NCBI GenBank assembly: GCA_903813345.2
Contig: CAIIXF020000010.1
Span: forward strand, 16,505,181 to 16,565,180
Source of the DNA: Owenia fusiformis
Taxonomy: Eukaryota > Annelida > Polychaeta > Sabellida > Oweniidae
Direction: 5' to 3'
DNA: 60,000 nt
Made by a program: the position numbers and the translations under genes. Below are positions 11,101 through 26,100 of this stretch, piece by piece (the first letter of the stretch is position 1; each line of letters opens with the position of its first letter). The notes under the pieces are model-generated. The model saw only the letters and a program-made list of their open reading frames with translations. It was not told the DNA's origin and did no database searches.

Positions 11101-14100
11101 TTGCTTTTCTATGTCAACATACTTGCAGTTCAAGATTGCATGTGGTTTAATATAGTTCAGTTTTATTATATTAGATGATCTCCTAAATTCAGCCACAATC
11201 TATATTTTTATTGAAAGTACTAAATATATAACGCAGAATACTTTATTATTAGTTTCTCTTTCTCATAAATGTAAATACATATTATAGAGAGGCTAAAGGG
11301 GGATATGAACTATATATACTGATCAGTGGTATCGATGCAGTGCATCTGTCAAGCCATCTAACAACAAATACTTTATCTCTGAATACTGCCCAGCCGTTTT
11401 TAGAGAATTTTTCTAAACAGATACCAGGTCATAAGTATATACAGGGGTGCAAGGAGAATGCGATTTCCTAGTATTTTTATTTATTTAATATGTACAATTG
11501 AAAATAAGCTTTTTTCAGTGATGGTAAAATTTCTTTGGAGCGAAGGCGAAGCATGTCTTTTTATATTTTTAGATAGCTAGATTAGGTGATCTTTCTCATT
11601 ACACTTTATGCTTTGAAACTGATTAGATACTTTAGATAGACTGGTAAACCATGTATAGACATGAAGAAATGGTTAGAATACTCCAAGTACGCCAATTGAC
11701 ATGGAACTGCATAAGATATCTCTGTCTGAGATAAGATTACTCCATGAAGATTCCAAGCACATGAAACTGCATTGCATTTAAAGTCTGAGATCGGATTGTT
11801 TCAAAATTCCAAGTTTATTGACTTTACACTACAGTGCAAAATTTGATTACATAATACATAGATCTAATCCAATTTCCATATTTTTAAGGTACATCTTTTG
11901 AGACCATTTTCATTTGTACATTAGTTATTGATAAATAGTAATTTGCTAGATTTTTCATACTCTATCTTCCTAAATTTCCCTGTATCAATAATCAAACACA
12001 TGTAATATCCAGTAGAGAGTTAAAGAGTGTATCCAGGGCTGTATTTCCTATAGGAATATATATTTAAGTTTTTGAGGATATAAGCTGTGGCATCGCATGT
12101 ATTTCCTTAGAAAAGCTTCATGCTGGGATGAAGTTGTTCTTGTTGACAAGCCACTGCAGGGGAAAATACATACAGGAAACCAGGGGTGAAACGACTTAGT
12201 CTGATAAAGCCCTTAGAAATATATCGATTCCAGCATGAAGAAAGTGTATTTTGAAATAGGGATTGTAATCAATAACTTTCATCTGAAAAAATCATATTAC
12301 AGTAAGCCTGTATATATTGAACATTGTGTTGTTGTTGAGAAAAGCATTCAGTGTTGGTAGGTGTTTACTACAGAGGGGGTAATTTAAACAGAAGTTTGTA
12401 GAGTATGTGTGGAGGAAGGGTGTCTACTAGAGACAGGTGTACACTCTAGAGAGGTGTTCACTGAGACAGGTTTTACTACACAGTATACATGTATATGTGA
12501 ATGAGAAAATTGCCAAAATGAGAACATGTTAAGCACTTTCACAGTTAAATCTGTGGTGAAAATTGAAAATGAAAAGCTAGCTCCATAAGTGGACTTGTCC
12601 TTTTACCTATTAACTTCCTGTAAAATGGACCTGTATAAGTAGAACCTCCCGAGTGTTCTACTAACAAAGATACTACAAGTGTTCCCTTTATACAGGTTTA
12701 ACTGGATATGGTCTGCATCTTTAAGATATTAATGACTCAAAGAATGGACCAAGCCTTTTTAAAATCACCATCTTTAACATTTAAGTGTTTCAGAGATGTT
12801 CTGGTTTATGTCCAAGATGCTGGTCTACATAGTTATGTCCAACTGTAAGATCTCATGTTTTTTTGCTAATGCAGATCAAAGGTCTCACTTCAAAGTGGTC
12901 ATTCTTGATATTTTTTTGTTCTAAAGGGTTAAATATTTGGCACTTAGTCTCAGGGATTTATAGCCAATGGCAGTTGCACTAAGTTAATAAACGTACCCAA
13001 AATTAGAGGTTTCAACATGGACAGAAAGGTCCGTCAAGTTTGAAGCTTCTTCAAGTTATAGTTATATAAGACTACCTACAAATGCCTGTGGAAAAATGAT
13101 TGCTAACTGACATATAACTTGAGTTTCCGTTATTTTAAAATGATTGTGTGAAAAAATGTTCAAATTTTCTATAACAGTTTTTATGTCCTCACTTCAATTT
13201 AAACACACAAACTTTATGAAGTGAGACTAAACAAAATTATTTTATTGCTTTTTTCTGTTGACATGATACATATGTATGATTTCAAAGATAGTAGAGAAAA
13301 ACATAATTGATGCACATAATCTAGAGGGCTTTCTCTAAGGTCGTAAATCTGCTTCATATGCATATTGTACCAACTGAAATCGGCCCTAATCTTTTCTTAG
13401 GTCAAAAGTTAAAGATTTCTTCAGGTTGTGATGACTTTCAAGGAAATACAGATGAGGCTGTGCCATCCGACCAAAATTGGGCTGAACCGCGACCTTTTGC
13501 TTGAAATACCAGTATATGAACTTTGACATCATGTCTCGAAACTTTATCTACTATTGGCTTTGAATTGTTAATGTCTGTGTCCAGTGTTTCAGGCCGTCTA
13601 CCTGTCCTGCAACTTGCGTATTTGTCACGCATTTGATTAAGAAATCGAAATCACTGTTTTTTGCATGACAGAAAATGTCAAGCAAATACCCTTTTTTCAA
13701 ATCATTTTCAAGCAAAAATGTTTCAGTTCATGCCGAAAAAAAATGAACGCCGAAAAAAATCAATTGCCAAAATGAACACAGTTCGTTCGGAATTTTAGGC
13801 GAACCGTGAATATCATATTATGTCACGCATTTGCTTTGTTTTATTTTTATGTTTTGTTATATTCTTCTTTCATAATCACCAAAAATCTTTGATGCATATC
13901 ATGAGAAAGATGTTTTCTCAGTGCATATCATGAGAAAGATGTTTTCTCAGTAATTTTGAAAGTGCATAACCTATATCAGCCTTTTGGCATACTCTTTTGC
14001 TATAATTGGAATATGTTAAAAACAAATTTCTAATTACATAAAGTATATGAATGTTTACATATGGTATGAAATCATGATTTTTTGCTCAAAACTACTTGAT

Positions 14101-17100
14101 ATTATCAGGAAGCTTTCCAGCACTAAAATAGAAGTTAAATTGTTAGTCTGCCATGCATGAATCAGAGTGGTATATCAGAACATTATTAAGTAGCAAGGCC
14201 ATGAAATGTTAAATATATGTTTAGATGATAATTATTGAAATGTACCAAAAAAAAAACATTTATTTTCTCAGCTCTTAACTGAACAGACTATAAAAAAACA
14301 ATTGAAGGTTAAAGAATTCTTGAGTAAAGAATAACTACAATATTTATCAAATTATGATTAACATATATTGATTATCAAAAAAGTAACAAATGTTTCATTT
14401 CAGTGGCCTTATAGAAAGAAATGCCAGAATGGTGCCTTGGTGCCAATAAACTCCTTGTACCCTGCTTCTGAATCTGGCCACAACTTCTGCTTTGTTTCCG
14501 TTCACCATCAGGATTTCAGCCTCTCCAGAATAGCCTGGCTGTTAACATTTTTTTTAAACAGACGGCATAATAGAATGGCTCCTAGCTATCTAATTAATGT
14601 GGCCAATGTCTCCTCCCTGCTCTACTGTGACACAAGCCAATGTTTATAATGATATCATTTTTTCATCTGTCTTATTTTTTTACTTTTGGATGTCAAAGAA
14701 CGTAAGTTATATTTCTCAAGCAAAATTATTCATTCTTCAAAAATATAATTGTAAAAATGAGGATTTTACCCCAAATAATGAAATATAAAAGGATTCATGA
14801 TTTTTAGGTTGCAATTAATATAATATGATCTTTGAGTGACTTTCTTTGTCTTTTCCAATAGGTTTACTTTGGATTAGGCATATTTATTCAGAGTTAATGG
14901 TTCTCAGCTTTACTCCACATCAAAATTGTCAGTGATGTCATTTTAACAGCCAGTGATGTCATATTAACAGCTAGTGCTATCATATTCCCAGCCAGTGATG
15001 TTGTAACTCTCAGTCAGGTAACACAGAAAACAAATTACTTTATACCCCTCACTTCACATATGGTTATACTGTACTTACAGCTAAGAATTTTTTAATGATA
15101 CATTAGCAATCTCAGACATTTTGCACCAAAGTGTTTTCTATGATTTCCTGATATGTAAATCGTGTCTGGTGTCTTTACAACATCAGCATGAGAAATACAA
15201 GATCAGATTTGTTTACATAAAGTCAGTGTTGTTTACACTAATTGGCAGCTGAAAAAAGAATTGTATAACATTACCTAAGATAAATATTTTAAGTATTCAG
15301 CCATTAGGCATTCTATACTCCAGAATCACTAATGATTTGCATCTTTTAAGAAAGTCTATTATAGTTCAGCAAATGAGGGTCAAAAGAATGAAGTGTTTAT
15401 CCCATGGCCCAGGGTTTAAATATACCATTAGAAAGGTAGAATTGTTGGGAGTAAGGAAAATATCTACTTGTTACAAAGTTGATTACATGTCACTTTAACA
15501 GAGAGGGGAGGGGATAATTTTTAAATGGGAGTAATTGACTCATTCGTCCATCTGTCACTTTCAGCTTCACAGTTTTTACTGTAACTCTAAAATCTGTGAA
15601 AAGTTGGTTTATTTTTGCTAAAATGTTGCAGTATTTATGAAATAAGTGGTAAAGGAAGCCGTAAGGAATAGACTTTGAAGGTCCCTTTGAGCCACTTTTG
15701 AGGAAATGTCATTTTTATAAAAACAGTGGGGCTATATTTTTCCCATGCCTCATTATCGATTTCCATATCTTCCCCTGTATATTTCACCTTTTACAGATTG
15801 AGAGAACTAAAACAGAACTATAACTACTACCCACATTCTTACGTAGTAGTAAAGTTATCGACTTAATTGCTTTTTGTAAAAATAAGTTGCAGACTATTTT
15901 ATCTTGAATTCAATACTTTAATCAGGGTATTTGGTTATACAAGGATAAGGGCTATAGAGGCAGAATGTTGAAATCTTGGTCTATCAGGATAATTCCTCTA
16001 ATTTTTCAAAATGCTGTTTCAAACACACGAATGTCTCTCATAATTTGTTATTTTGACGAAGATCTGATATTGGTCCAGAAAATGAGTTATTTCAAACTTC
16101 CTGATATATCAAGATACAATTTCCAGTTAACTTCCTAATATAAATGGGCCTCTTAATTTTTGAAACAAATGTATATCTAATTATTGATTTGTGGTTGGTG
16201 GAGATGGCTTATGTAGAATGCCTGTGGTTTATACAACATGGTGGCTTACCCACCCTTGCTGTATGTGGGAGACAATAATCGGCCACATGCATTCACTATC
16301 ACAGGATTGAGCTGTTGTTTGCAATGTGTGTCTATTTTATAACATAAAGGTAGCTCTTACTTGATATTTACATACTATATAAACATTCAAAAATTAAAAA
16401 TTTTGCAGTGGTCCCCCAATATTAGAGCAATTGGTCACTGAACCCCGTTGAAAATTTGTCAATTTTAAGAAGGGGAGTATTGTAAAAATTAAGACTTAGC
16501 ATCATAAAATGCTTTTTAAGCGCTACATACATGTACGAGAATTCTTGGCCAGAGCTTTCTCTATACTACAGTCTAAGGAATTATGCTAAATGGCTATAAA
16601 TCTCAGAGCAACCCTGATCTCTAAGTGCTCTTAAGATTGGTCAGCAGTTGATAAAAACATATCAGTTGTTATCAAAGAAAGAACTTTTATAGAATTAATA
16701 TATGAGCTAAACCAATAGCCCCCCTCAAAATGTAAAAGAAAGGAGGCATCAGATAAATGAATTTTTTAATTGAAACAGCAAAATTTAATCATCAATGCCT
16801 CAACAGAAAAATCAACTTTTCTTGTGATATAGTCCAGGCTTCAGCAACTTAAAAAGGGTACTTTCTTAGACAATTTTCCATGTTTTTTTCCTTTCAGATT
16901 TGCCGATTTCCATGTTTTATGCTCAAAGCCAAAATTGGCCGTGTTGCACATACCTATCCAAATTATTTGGAGTGAACCCCCCAGGCTGTCAACCTGGCCC
17001 GAAGCTGGTCTTACTCTTACCAAGTTACTAGAATGATATTTATTGTAGAATATATGAATTGTAATATGAAATATAATAAGCCCATGGTTAAGTACTATTT

Positions 17101-20100
17101 TATATTTTGTTACAGGCCAAGGGGATTTCATAACTCAACCACAACATGTCACCAAAATGGTTGGACACCAGGTTACATTTGACTGTGCTGTTGCAGAAGA
17201 TATGGGTATGTATAAATTAATATTATATCATATCAGTCTTGCGTCAAGTCATTGGGTAGTAGGTACGCATACATTCTCTCACATACCTTCCCATGACCTT
17301 AAGCAAAAGTGTTACAATAGACAAAAGGGACTTGATGCACACATTTACTACATAATGCACATATTTACCACATTTCCTTATGTGAACAATCTCATCCAAA
17401 AACATAGTTAGGGACAGGTTGGGGAAGCATTTGAACAGTAATATCAAGTAAGTAAGGGCATAATTTTAACACAAGACTAGTTGTTGAATTATTCTATAGC
17501 CTTTTATTCAGTTGCATCTATGATTGACCAAAATTAATGTCATACCTAAAAGGACTCATAAATTCTGTTAAGATTCAATGAAACAACTAAGCCACAAGAT
17601 ATCATAAGGAACTGATATTGCACTACTTGATTACTCATTGGAAGTACTTTAAGAAATAATGCCTGCTTCTAATTGCAATTTGATTAATACCAGTGGTATA
17701 TGGCTTCTAACAACAGACGAATCTGGCTTCAACAGTAACTGCAGAATTCAGAATATAATCAAAGGTTTCTCCAAGCATTTCTACCTTTGCCAGGTCATGT
17801 AGCTCAAGCCAAAGACAATAAACAACCCAGCACAATCCAGAAAGCTAAGAGATCACCTTACAAATGACCATCTCATAACTGTACATGACTGTACAAGCCA
17901 AGAGATCGAACATCATAACACCAAAACCTTTTACTGGCTTGGACTGACTGGGTGGTGTGTGTAACATGTGTGATATGGGAGGAGTTGATGCTACTTCCAT
18001 ATAAGGCAATTTCTGACTCATTGTACAAGAAATCATTCTTCCTTAAATTCTTGAAAATTTTTGTATATATTTCATCACAAATTCATTTGAATCTTGTAAA
18101 GTGTACACTTTCGAAATGGCAGAAAAACAAAACTGAAACTGGTAAATCTGTTTACTTTTATCTATTTTTTTTATTAGATTGTGTCATATACAGTTCACAA
18201 TGAAAAAAAATGCTTGAATCAGCAGACATCTTCTCTCCCATCTGTTGATGAATCTACAAGTGCTTGACTGTTCCCCTTGACAGCTCGATTTGTTATATTT
18301 TCCTCTCTGTCCAGTCAATAAGCCAGGGTATCTGTCATCATGTAGACCTGAAGATCTCTGGTCAGATACCCCTGATGGGTTGTAATTACATTGGCCTGTA
18401 CATTGTTTGGCATTGAATTCAAATGTTATCTTCTCAACTTACAGCATTTGAAAGACACATGAATCAGTGTAGGATTGTGTTAATTTTTTCTTGTTTTATC
18501 TTGAAGAAGTTATAGGCTGGTACATCCATGGGTAGGTTCATTATATACTGTTTACCTCATACTTAGGTTTTGAGTGGATAACACCCAGGATTATATGTCG
18601 TATCTCATACTTGAATGCGTTTTGGGTAGATATCACCTGGGAATAAATATCATATCTGAGGAGCGGGCAGGATATATTGTATATATGTCCCTCTCCAGGC
18701 CAAATGCAGGCAGATATATATCCATCCCGTTCCCAGGAAATTTTCAATATAGTTGTTCGTGTGCATTCTTAGGCAGCTTCATCACTAGAAGAAACAAACC
18801 CACTCAAGTATGAGATACACCAGTTATGTATGATCAATTTTATATACATGTATATGGTATATCCCTCTAGAAATATTTATATCTCTCCTTGGTCCCTCCG
18901 GTCCCTCTGAGAGATAAATATATCTCCCTCAGGATATACCCTATATCCAAAACCTCCCAGAACATAACACTTATATATCTGATGAGTGGGTTATATGTAT
19001 TCTGTCTCATCAAGTTGTAGAGTTCTTGGGAGCCATTCAGTAATACACCAGGTACAATGGTCTCCCCAGGATTTTTTCTAAGGGTGTGAAATCCATGAAC
19101 ACAAACAATGCATGTAATTTTCAGATTTTCAGCAGGGTTTAGGATATATCTACATCTCCCTCAGTCTAAGGTATCAATAAATGTGTTTATCTTTTTGGAG
19201 TCTCTAAGCTTTTCCAATAAAAAACCTCCCCAGCATTAAATTACACATCACCCTGTATACAGATGATCTGTTTGTGCTATAGCAAAATGATGAAATGTTT
19301 AGATACATCTCTGACCCATACAGGTAAAATAAGGGTTTAGTACCATTTACAGAATTTCAGTCATTTGGAAATAAGAAATGAATCCAATGCTAGGCAGTTG
19401 ATCTGAAAATGTCACTTCACCTCAGCAAGACTTTTTGAGTGTTCTTACCATAATTTCCCATATTGATTACTTAATGTATTCGATTTGCTCCCTTCTATTT
19501 TATACATCTAAGTGTCAAAATCTGGCAAACGGAAACAGTTAAAATACATAGGAAATGTCGCCTCTCTGGTAGATGTGTGACTAAGTTGTTGAATTTGAAC
19601 CATTTGTTTATTTCTGGCTTGTTTCTGTGTCATTGTTTATTGTTGGGAGAAAACAATTTATAAACTTACAATATTTTTTCTTTAAACAGAATGTATGACC
19701 TTATTAGGAAATCAGGATTATGGAAATTTAGGTTGATGTAAATTGAAAAATATTTTGGGCTGTGCATGTATATAAGTTTTTATGTGACATATATCTTATG
19801 ATTGTGTGAAGAGTATTCAATTTACATTTAAAAAAAGAAGATTTGATTGTACCTGAGCTACTTCACTCAAATATTAATATCTTAACATATTGTTTAAACT
19901 GAAACTTTGCTGTAAGTTGCAGGTTCTTCCTAAAAGAAAAGAAAACTTTATCAGGAGAGAAATTAGACAAACAAAGATAATAACTCTTTATTTTTGTTTT
20001 CTAGTGTAGATTTTATATTTGGATTACTTCTATTTGAGCTTTAATCGCTTTGGGTGTAGAAATGCAGAGAGAATATGAGAAAATTAGACAGTATTGTAAT

Positions 20101-23100
20101 ATCAACTTTCACCATAGGCCACCAAAGTTGGTAATAATAGGTCTTGAAAACCAAAATAGCATTCTGCAATGAATCCAAGGACATTTCTTGTCATTTGGCA
20201 ATGCATTAAGAATCACATTTTCTTTACATTGATGAAATACATAAACCAAAGACATTTTTGCTGGAGGTATACTGGACATAATGCATATGAAACACTTCAA
20301 CTTGCTTACTTTACTCAAAGTTGTTTTTTCTCTCTGAGAGTTTTGTACTTGAAGAATGCAAGCTGTGTGAGTGTGGTTTGCCATTGTGAAGCAAGACCAC
20401 ATATTGCTCATGTGGTTTTAAATTGTTTCCTTTGGTTGAACCTTTCCAGAACCAATTCTTCCAATTTACCATATTAAAGCCTCCTTCTCAAATCTAGCAC
20501 ATGTTTATTGAAACTGTATATGTTATTAATTAAGAATGTTTATCGTATTAAATTAGATTCTATGAGTAATATAAAAGAATGTTAAAGGATCACAACTGTG
20601 GGTAATTGGATTTACATTGAACATGTGAAGGCAAATTATGACTTTGAGGTCCTATTTCTGGCACTCTACTTTTGTCTTTTCATGCTTCCTCTGACTTGCA
20701 GTCTTATCTAAGTACTTGAGTAACTCACCAAACTGCCATGTAAAACATATTTAACTGGTCATTCTATACAAAAATACATTTATCTCCACATAAAGGCTTA
20801 TAAATTGAAGTATGATATTGGGGTCGACCAAAAAGCTGTTGGCCCGTTATCTTTTGAGAAAAATAATTGTAGATAAGGAAGAGAAAATAGGCTTAGATTT
20901 GACACAGAAAATAAACTTTAGACTTTATAAATAGTTTTTCAATTCTGAATCATACTTGGTTAGAAAAAAATATTTTTGGATTCAGTAGTAGAGTTAAACC
21001 TGTCGGAGTGAACACCTCTCTCTCTAATTAACACTTGTGTCTAGTAAACACCCCTTTTCAGCACATACTCCATTGTGGTGTTCACTGACAAATCACTGTA
21101 CTCGGGTTTTACTGTAGTTTGAATAAATAATATTCAATTTCAGAAAGTAAAAAATGGTTTAGTGTTGAAAGGTCATGCAACCCCTCCCTTTGATCTTGTC
21201 ATAAGATGATCTTCCCCTTTCGGATGATGTCATCAAGAATGTATGGGAATATGAAACAGATCTGTATCATGAACCAAATGTTTGCTAAGCAGATTCATTT
21301 CTATGGCAAGAAAAAGAACCCCTTGAAGCAATTCCTTCGATGCATATTCAAGTCGATATCCATTATCGGCAGTTCTGTTCCTGAATGAGAGAAATGGAAT
21401 TTGGAAGATTTCATCTTGCGAGACAGTAATGAATGTATGATTGAATTAGTCCACGTTAACCAAATCTTATATAATAATGACTGACGCGCTCAATAGTCAA
21501 TCAGTAAAACCGCTTTATGGATATTCAATTAACAAGTTCCAATAGTTTTCTTGATAACGATGGGTTCAGTCTGCACAAACCTCGCCTTAAGGGATTCTGA
21601 TTTTATAAATGGTTTAATTATTACGTAACGAACATGGTCTGAGGATATAACGCATAAATAGATAAGAACTATTCATTATACCTCATTGGAATCTAATCCC
21701 TGTATTCATAATTGGGCAAAGCTAATATTAAATCTGAAAATCGGGTCAGGAAATATGTAACCTCTACACACATTTATGCCTGTGTTAATGTGTATTTACT
21801 GTAGATGTTTTGGTTTGATGATCTAAGACAGTGGGATGTCTGTGAATTAGGGAGGATCAGACTCATTTTTGTAGAAATTGATACCAGTACAGGTTTTTTC
21901 AACCTAACCTTTTTTATCAGATCTTTAAGTGCCAGGTGAAGCTCTCCAGATAGAAATGGTTTAATAAAACTTTCTGTTTACAGATTCCTCAGATTTTCTT
22001 CTTGCTATTACTTTAGTGTAATAATCCCACCTTTGGCTACTGGTAGATTTTAGAACCTGGAGATAGTCATGCTAGCATCATCTTTAAAGTCCCCTCACAT
22101 ATGGACGAATCTTCCAAACGCAGTCTTGCAAAGAGGGTAAAATTTGTTCCCATTTGTATATGCACGTTGGACATCATTGGGGTGTTTGTATGTGTTCTTA
22201 TCCCTTTGGAAAGCTTGAGACAGCTTCGAAAGCATGTGCAATGATGCGTTTCGTTTGTTTATGTTCCCAATCGTCAGAATTGACAATTGATCCAATTCAC
22301 AAGACCGCATTTAGTAGATTCGTTCATTTGTTAGGGGACCTTTATGTACTGTACCATTTGCATTCATTTGAATTCTCTTCTTAAAAGAGAGCTTTGTCTT
22401 ATGCAGTTAACATGAGTGGAGGAATCTTTATTGTTTGGATTTGATGTAGTTTTAGTTACCTATTGTTTTTTGTTGTTTTAGCTTTATTGCTAAGTAGACT
22501 GTCCATGAATGGGTCTATAACTTATGTGCTAATAACTTATTCAGTTATTACAGTTGCACCCCTTAAGTCAAAGATAACATAAAACTTTAACCTCTGAATG
22601 CTTGAATTGCGAATTCCAAATTTTATGTAAGACTCTTCTCTCATGGCTCTGGGCAATCTTTCTATCTGCATTAGTTGCTATGTTTGTATAACTTTCATCT
22701 CCAAAACATATAAACAAAATCAAGTGTAGAAGGCAGATGTGAATTGTTCATTTAGGCACGAAACTGGGTATTTTGGCTTCTTTTTGGAGAAGCATACGAT
22801 TTCTTTATACCTTTTGGCTGTGTAGGGCAGGGGAGTATTTGGTCTAGGTAAAAGATTGATTGTGATTATCCGTTGAGACTCAGCTTTTAATGTTGAAATC
22901 AGGGAGATTGATATTGTAAACGAATTGATGGAGAAATGTTTTACCATAGTATCAGTTTTGATGGGGAAGCAATATTTGATACATAGCCTGTAGCTTGAAA
23001 AAATAAATATGTTGATAAATCCATTATCGCAGAATAAACTATCGAACCTTTCTAGAGAAACCACAGAATTTCTCCATGTCTCACTCAATAACAAGCAAAC

Positions 23101-26100
23101 ATCTTTACTTTTGGTTTGTCTTCACAATGGGGGAATTCCTGAGAACATTTTTACCAGATGAAGAATTACTAACTAAACTGTTAACATGTTAACCTCAGAG
23201 GGAGTTATTTCATATATTTGACATCTGTTATTCTAAAAGAAATTTACCAGCTATTTATCTCTGCAAGAAGGAAACATATTTTTGACAAATTGCTACAGAT
23301 TGTTCAGTCAGAAACAAGTGCAAATTTGTGAACTGGGTAATAAGTCTTGCTTGCTTTATGATTCAGCCCCCCCCCCCCAACACACAAATCATGACCACAT
23401 TATTGAGAGAGTAAATGTAGATAGGGAAGGGGGTGGGGGGTTCAGAGACTTGATGCATGACAAAAAATATGATGAATGAAAGTCATAAGCATTTACACAT
23501 ATACTTTTTTTTACTTTATGCTGTATGTCCAATCAAAGGATAGGGTATTCGAAGGGAGGAGATAACTTGAGTCTTTCAATGGCCTTGAGTCTTACATTTG
23601 GTCATTACATATTTAGTTCAGACAATGAAAGATTGGCATTCTAACTTTCTGTATTGATTTATAATCCTTGTCTTTTGGTTATGATATTCAATAGTAAAAG
23701 ATTCAAATGTTGGAGTAAGGCGATAATTGGTAGGTAATAAACATGGACCTAGTTGTAAGGTCAGCTGTAGTTCTACCTAGACTATGGGTTAATATGTGCC
23801 ATATGGGCAAGTCACAAACACATGGCAGCCAAGATTTACTGCTGTTCCCTTATGATAAAATGGAAGAAAATATTGTGAGGCATGGTGAAAATATTCTAAT
23901 TTATATGAAGAGTGAATTGGTTTTGCCGGTAATTGTGACTTAATTGGTTACGCTTAAAATGATGGTTTAATTGATATTGTTCCAAATTATGGCTTGCTTA
24001 GTAATGATTTCATTGGTAATGCTCCAAATATTAGTTGATTGATGAGACTCTAAATTATGACTTGTAGAGAACACTAAGAGCTTGGTGCCAATTCTTTATA
24101 AAATGTTGCCAAAAGGGTTATCTTGACCAAAACCTTGTTTATCTTGATTAGACCATTTCCAACTACATGTACGACTATTCAAAGTTGAACAAGGTGGAGA
24201 AAAATTACAAATATTGTTAAAGTTACATGTATACTATTAAAGCGGAAATAATGTCAGGTATTCTAATCATCATTATATGTAGTTACAATACTACTGAATA
24301 AAATGCAATAAGTTGAAAATCTTGTTATGTGTTAGTTTTTGTATAAAATTGAAAATAAAAATCATAAATTGACCCAGTGACCCAGTTGTCTATTGGACGG
24401 GGCTCGCCATATTTCCCTCAGAGACCCGGATGTAGACCGGAAGTGTGACGTTTCTGCGACCTGAGTCGCCATCTTGAAAGCATTCACAACAAAGGAAAAT
24501 GCCTATGTGTTGTGCGGTAAATTGTTCAAATATTTCCACTGATAGAGCTAGACTTGGGATAAGGACTTTAAAAGAAATGCCTGAACGACAGTACGACAGT
24601 CGGCTGGTGACGGTAGAATTAAAATCTGTCGACAGTTCAAACCAGCTGTCGTTGTCGTGGACCGAATCCCCGGGGAATAGAACACATTTAAAACAGTGTC
24701 ACTTACTATAGTTTCTGAAAAGTTTCGTCACGGCTTTTAACAATCAAAGATTCCTACTTATTATTGTCTTGTTTGTCGTCCTATATCTATCCTGGGGTTG
24801 TGTTTTTTCTCCCCAATACGGGAAAACATTTTGAAAAAAGAATTTTCTAATTCCGCCATCGAATAAGTAGGGTAATCTGCAGCAGTTTCGTTTTTGCTTC
24901 AACTCTTCACGCATGCCTAGTAGTTTGAAATAATTTACAAGTGCGCATGTGTTTTTGGAATTAAGCCAATCAAATTATTCATTCTAATGCGCATGAACTA
25001 GATTCCGATTCAAGAGGAACTGGCGCAGATTGCCTCAAATGCTGAAATCGCTCTTCAAAAGCTCTTCAAAATAGATTGGTGAATAAAAATGAATAACAAC
25101 TGAAGTTAGAGTGGTTTATTTAGTTCGATGTCAGGATATTTCAAGTAAGTATTGATTATATAGACGCTACAGTGATGATGGTTCTAGACACGCGGGGCAA
25201 ATTGTTTTAGCTGATTTTCTCCTCAAACGGCGTAGATTGAACACAATTTTACTTCCGGGTTTACCCACGACAGTTTGCTATCGGCAACAGAAATAACACT
25301 GTCGTTATCGACAATGGAATCTCACTGTCGTTCGGGCAGTTGCCATACCATACATATTCTCTCACAAGAAACCAAAGAAAACGGATTCAAGGCGAGCAAT
25401 CCGGTCCCAAAAAGAGAACTGAACCAGGCCATGTGCCGGTTAGGTCGACGCCATTTTGAAAAAACTTTTTGAATTGTATCGTATCGTATGTCTTTAATAG
25501 CTTTATAACTTAATACCATATTTGTGAAATAAATATAACACACTAGGTCTACGAGCCTTTAAATTGTTTGTTGTCTACTGTAAATACAACAAAAATACAC
25601 CTCCATGGGGATCGAAATGACGAACCTTGCGTCATCGATCGCGATCATTCATGACGGGGAATACATTATCAGTTCTGCCTTATATTTATAACAGAGTGTC
25701 AAAAATCCAATTAATATCTGCCATTCGTCATTTTATTAAATAAAAGATCCGAATATGTTTAATCTTCAAGCAAAACGATCGAGAGATAATTGATTGTCAA
25801 CATAAAATTAACGCATTTTCCTGTCATGTCGGTAACCAACGTTCACGACAAGGAGGATTGGCTCCCAGAGTGCAACATCGATATTCTGTCCCATATATGG
25901 GCATGTCGTGATACAAAATTTGAATTCAAACAGCCACCATTTTGTTCACTTCAGCATTTGAATCGTGAATTTTGGTCTTGTTTCCGAACGAAAAATTCCA
26001 AAACTCAGGAGAAATGATCGAGATATTGGTTCGAATCTTTTGGACTGTTTATTTTGAATTTATAGTTGGTTATAATTTCAGAAAATAACGACATTTCGAC

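Larger units (their letters stand above)
8213..17115. other. Intron 1 of the Ig-superfamily gene
   Basis: An 8.9-kb intron between the signal-peptide exon and the first Ig exon. It holds the foldback element at 8615-10435 with its nested insert, repeat remnants at about 10440-10583 and 12299-12479, tandem repeats at 13893-13950 and 14930-15013, and otherwise AT-rich sequence. The open frame at 14368-14649 has no recognisable content or splice support. Confidence 0.85.

Noticed and set aside
16960-17035. tRNA-like/SINE B-box look (minus strand, GGGGTTCACTCC)
   Set aside because: A B-box-like string is present but no A box or cloverleaf could be folded; too weak to call a tRNA or SINE.
20109-20477. 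Overlapping 100-codon frames on both strands
   Set aside because: Two mutually antisense frames in intron 2 with no supporting signal.
22720-23094. 124-codon minus-strand frame
   Set aside because: No domain, no splice or promoter context, and AT-rich composition like its surroundings.
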